Below, piece after piece: positions 13,157-16,118 of a stretch of DNA of 16,118 bases (its first letter is position 1; each line of letters begins with the position of its first letter). Below the pieces are notes generated by a model. That model had not been told where the DNA came from and made no database searches. It saw only the letters and a program-made list of their open reading frames with translations. Made by a program: the position numbers and the translations under genes. Source of the DNA: UBA1562 sp041653955 (GTDB lineage: Bacteria > Omnitrophota > Gorgyraeia > Gygaellales > Profunditerraquicolaceae); NCBI GenBank assembly GCA_041653955.1, contig JBAZEH010000030.1:1-16118 (forward strand), written 5' to 3'.

Positions 13157-16053
13157 TTCTTGTATTTTCTGCCTGAACCGCACGGGCAGGGATCGTTACG
13201 CCCTACTTTAGGGCCGGATTGGGAGGATTGTTGATGGGTTTTAGAGGGAGATAAGGGCGCCTCCGGGGCCGCAGAGTTCTCCGGCATTGCCGCCTCAGGG
13301 TGCAGCAACTCCTGTGAAAGAGAGCTAAAAACACCCCTGAACTTCTCCGGCCTGGCAGGCTGCAGCCTGAAAATAGTCTCTACCGCCTCTTCTTCAATAC
13401 CGGACATCATCTGGCTGAACATCTCAAATGCCTCGCGCTTATATTCTACCAGCGGATCGCGCTGCCCATATGCGCGCAGCCCTATCCCTTCCCTTAAGCT
13501 GTCCATGGCATAAAGATGCTCCTTCCATTTACTGTCTATTATCTGCAGGAATACCATGCGTTCCAAATGCCGCATCATATCGCTGCCGATATTCTTCTCC
13601 TTCTCTTCGTAAAGGGCGGTAATATCCTTATATAGTTCATCCTTTAACCCGGCGCTGTTAAGCCTTTGTATCTTTGAAGGGTCAATATCTATATCAAATT
13701 TAAGTTTTAAGGCGCTTATAAGCCCGGCGATATCCCATTCCTCGGGCTCGGGCTTATCCGCGGTATATGCCGCTGCTATATCCCCTACGATCTTATCTAT
13801 AAACCCGGGTATATCTTCTTTAAGAAAATCTCCTTCCAGCACTGAGCGGCGCTGGCCGTAGATCACTTCCCTCTGTTTATTCATCACATTATCGTATTCA
13901 AGGAGTTGCTTTCTGATCTCAAAATTATGCTGTTCAACGCGCCTTTGCGCGATCTCTATGGATTTGGTGACCCAGGGGTGTTCTATCACCTGCCCCTCTT
14001 CAAGGCCGAGGGTATTCATTAATCCTATCAGCCTCTCTGAACCGAAAAGGCGCATCAGGTCATCTTCAAGGGACACATAGAACCTTGAGGACCCGGGATC
14101 CCCCTGGCGCCCGCAGCGGCCGCGCAGCTGGTTATCTATGCGCCGCGCCTCATGGCGCTCGGTGCCAAGCACATGCAACCCCCCCAGATCCACTACTTTC
14201 TTATGCTCCGTACCGGACTCCTGCCTATACCGCTCCAATATCTTTCTAAATTCTTCGTTATAATCCGGTTGGTCGGGTTTCAATTTTTCCTTAGCCAGGG
14301 TCCTGGCCATATTCTCGGGATTACCGCCAAGCAATATATCCGTGCCGCGCCCTGCCATATTGGTCGCTATGGTCACACCCTTGTACCTGCCGGCCTGTGC
14401 GACGATCTGTGCTTCCATCTCATGGTATTTAGCGTTAAGCACCTGATGGGCCACGCCGCGCCTTTTAAGCAATTCCGAAAGATGCTCTGACCTGTCTATG
14501 GATATGGTGCCCACAAGGACCGGCCTGCCTTTCTCATGCAGTTGGGCGATCTCATTGACCACTGCGTCAAATTTCTCTTTTTCGGTCTTATATATGCAAT
14601 CGGGGTAATTAGCGCGTATAAGGGGCCTGTTGGTAGGGACAGTAACTACGTCAAGCTGATATATGCTCTTGAATTCATTCGCCTCGGTAAGCGCGGTACC
14701 GGTCATACCCGCCAGTTTCTCATACATCCGGAAATAGTTCTGGAAAGTTATGGTGGCCAGGGTCTGGTTCTCGCGCTCTATCTTAAGGCCTTCTTTGGCT
14801 TCTACCGCCTGGTGCAACCCGTCTGACCAGCGCCTGCCCGGCATCATCCTGCCGGTGAATTCATCTACTATGATCACCTGGCCTTCATTTACCACATAAT
14901 CCACATCCCTTTTATACAGGTTATGCGCGCGCAAGGCCTGGATGATATGGTGGCGCCATTCCATGGTCTCTATATCGTGCAGATTGCCGATATTAAGCAT
15001 GCCGCAAACCTTTGTTTCCCCTTCTTCCGTGAGGTGCGCGGTATGCGCCTTCTCATCCACTATATAGTCAAACCCTTTAGAGAGGTCCTCCCCCTTGTAT
15101 TTTGCCTCTATCTCATCCCTCTCAAGGATTATCCTCCCTTTAAGGCGCGGTATGATCTTGTCTATAATATAATATTTATCGGTAGATTCTTCTGCGGGCC
15201 CGGAAATTATCAGGGGCGTGCGCGCTTCATCTATAAGTATGGAATCTACCTCATCCACTATCGCGTAATAAAACGGCCTCTGGACAAGCTCGTTGATCCC
15301 GTATTTCATGTTATCGCGCAGGTAATCAAAACCGAATTCATTATTGGTCCCGTAGGTTATATCGCTGGCGTAGGCGTTCTTACGAGCTTCGTCGGGCATA
15401 TCGTGCTGTATGACCCCGACGGTCAACCCCAGGAATTCAAAGACAGGCCCCATCCATTCGCGGTCGCGGCGGGCGAGGTAATCGTTGACGGTAACGATAT
15501 GCACCCCGCGCCCAGATAGCGCGTTAAGGTACGCCGGGAGAGTAGCGACCAGGGTCTTCCCTTCTCCGGTGGCCATCTCGGCTATCCTGCCTTCGTGCAG
15601 CACGATACCCCCCGCTATCTGCACATCAAAGTGCCGCATATTTACGGTGCGCCTGGCGGCCTCTCTTACCACTGCGAATGCCTCCGGCAGTATATCCTCA
15701 AATATCTTATTCCCCGTGACCTTAAGCCTTTCTTTTATTCTCTCTTTTTCCTCGGGTATAGCCGCTTCCAACAGTGCCTCTTCCAGCGTTCTTATCTGGG
15801 GAGAGTATTCCTGCGACTTTTTTAATATGATATCTTTAAATTCAGCGGTCTTCTGTTTTAGCCCTTCATCGGAAAGCGCGCTTATAGCCGGCTCAAAAGA
15901 ATTAACGGCATTAACTATCCTGGCAAACCTGACCATATTATTGATCGAAGGCCCCGGCATATCCGGATGCAGGACAATATTGACCGCGGGGAATTTACGG
16001 TTGATCAGTCCCTGCTTGCTATTTAAGATTATTTTCTTTACTAAACCTAACAT
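13141..16053 (-). CDS. secA: Preprotein translocase ATPase SecA
   Basis: SecA drives unfolded proteins through SecYEG using ATP. The 970-aa protein has Walker A GEGKT (163-167), the Walker B DEVD (267-270), and RHFDVQIAGG (140-149). NMAGRGTDILLGGNP, QLRGRCGRQGDPGSSRF and a C-terminal SEC-C zinc motif CPCGSGRKYKKCC are also present. It is longer than E. coli SecA (901 aa). Walker A is shifted about 58 residues: an extra segment of about 20 residues lies near 12-36 and a charged helical insert lies near 74-118, before the conserved ILPEAFAVVREAARR. A similar insert at the second place is familiar from Bacteroidota SecA. It begins 1 nt after the prfB stop and overlaps lnt, so it is the core of the operon. 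Confidence 0.98.
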   Translation of the reverse strand: MLGLVKKIILNSKQGLINRKFPAVNIVLHPDMPGPSINNMVRFARIVNAVNSFEPAISALSDEGLKQKTAEFKDIILKKSQEYSPQIRTLEEALLEAAIPEEKERIKERLKVTGNKIFEDILPEAFAVVREAARRTVNMRHFDVQIAGGIVLHEGRIAEMATGEGKTLVATLPAYLNALSGRGVHIVTVNDYLARRDREWMGPVFEFLGLTVGVIQHDMPDEARKNAYASDITYGTNNEFGFDYLRDNMKYGINELVQRPFYYAIVDEVDSILIDEARTPLIISGPAEESTDKYYIIDKIIPRLKGRIILERDEIEAKYKGEDLSKGFDYIVDEKAHTAHLTEEGETKVCGMLNIGNLHDIETMEWRHHIIQALRAHNLYKRDVDYVVNEGQVIIVDEFTGRMMPGRRWSDGLHQAVEAKEGLKIERENQTLATITFQNYFRMYEKLAGMTGTALTEANEFKSIYQLDVVTVPTNRPLIRANYPDCIYKTEKEKFDAVVNEIAQLHEKGRPVLVGTISIDRSEHLSELLKRRGVAHQVLNAKYHEMEAQIVAQAGRYKGVTIATNMAGRGTDILLGGNPENMARTLAKEKLKPDQPDYNEEFRKILERYRQESGTEHKKVVDLGGLHVLGTERHEARRIDNQLRGRCGRQGDPGSSRFYVSLEDDLMRLFGSERLIGLMNTLGLEEGQVIEHPWVTKSIEIAQRRVEQHNFEIRKQLLEYDNVMNKQREVIYGQRRSVLEGDFLKEDIPGFIDKIVGDIAAAYTADKPEPEEWDIAGLISALKLKFDIDIDPSKIQRLNSAGLKDELYKDITALYEEKEKNIGSDMMRHLERMVFLQIIDSKWKEHLYAMDSLREGIGLRAYGQRDPLVEYKREAFEMFSQMMSGIEEEAVETIFRLQPARPEKFRGVFSSLSQELLHPEAAMPENSAAPEAPLSPSKTHQQSSQSGPKVGRNDPCPCGSGRKYKKCCGK

Positions 16054-16054
16054 A

Positions 16055-16118
16055 TTAGTGCCTGGCCTTAGCCTGCTCTTTTAAATACACCTCTATAAAC
16101 TCATCAAGATCCCCGTCC
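16055..16118 (-). CDS. prfB: Peptide chain release factor 2, C-terminal end only (partial)
   Basis: The last 20 codons of a minus-strand gene enter from the right edge. They read DGDLDEFIEVYLKEQAKARH and then TAA. The D-G-D-L-D-x-F-I-E-x-x-L ending is the typical C-terminus of RF2, which releases finished proteins at UGA and UAA codons. It stops 1 nt before the secA ATG (TAA-T-ATG), so the two are probably coupled. The identification rests on this short tail alone; RF1 tails differ in this region. Confidence 0.78.
   Translation of the reverse strand, partial: DGDLDEFIEVYLKEQAKARH

Noticed and set aside
14923..16084. Long plus-strand open frames opposite secA (14923-15519, 15485-16084)
   Set aside because: They lie fully antisense to well-conserved SecA sequence, have no recognisable domains and no ribosome-binding sites; they arise from the codon bias of secA.

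Overview
The window looks like a piece of chromosome from an uncultured Gram-negative (two-membrane) bacterium. The diderm markers are an OprB-type outer-membrane porin, a CsgG-like outer-membrane lipoprotein, an LpxL/HtrB-type acyltransferase, apolipoprotein N-acyltransferase (Lnt) and several Sec-exported proteins. The gene style (many secreted and lipoproteins, PIG-L deacetylase, adenosine-specific kinase, LpxL-like protein with an HFGNFP motif) reminds me of Candidatus Omnitrophota or a related PVC/Elusimicrobia-like lineage. That is an inference from pattern memory, not a search. I see no mobile element, CRISPR array, tRNA or rRNA, and no gene-free stretch longer than 300 bases.

Layout, all on the minus strand except one gene. 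(a) 1-1243: a metal-regulated unit, nikR followed by an OprB-like porin that runs off the left edge. A 9-bp-arm inverted repeat sits on the -10 box of a good sigma70-type promoter. (b) 1264-2183: a CsgG-like lipoprotein behind a perfect TTGACA-N17-TATAAT promoter, followed after 2 nt by a 26-codon, very basic small ORF. (c) 2196-3401: a small secreted protein with its own promoter, a terminator-like hairpin, then a HAD phosphatase. (d) 3433-7087: a tightly packed unit of LpxL-like acyltransferase, 70-aa membrane protein, BioY biotin transporter, two-CBS-domain protein and an ArsB/SLC13-type permease. (e) 7096-9004: an exported PIG-L family deacetylase and an adenosine-specific kinase. (f) 9113-9994, plus strand: a CDF metal efflux transporter, divergent from (e), apparently transcribed from a promoter that would make a leaderless mRNA. 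It converges with (g), overlapping it by 4 bp at the stop codons. (g) 9991-16118: the chain prfB (C-terminal end only) - secA - lnt - M23 peptidase - MFS transporter, with 1-2 nt gaps or overlaps, so almost surely one translationally coupled operon.

Functionally, most of the window serves the cell envelope: protein export (SecA), lipoprotein maturation (Lnt), peptidoglycan processing (M23), lipid acylation (LpxL-like), outer-membrane pores (OprB-like, CsgG-like) and transport (BioY, permease, MFS, CDF). The items most worth following up are the NikR operator/promoter driving a porin instead of a nickel ABC system, the porin's Gln/Cys-rich heptad coiled coil, the unannotated 26-aa basic protein, the LpxL-like protein lacking the family's acidic catalytic partner, and the leaderless CDF start. 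Several start codons are moved here on ribosome-binding-site or promoter evidence.
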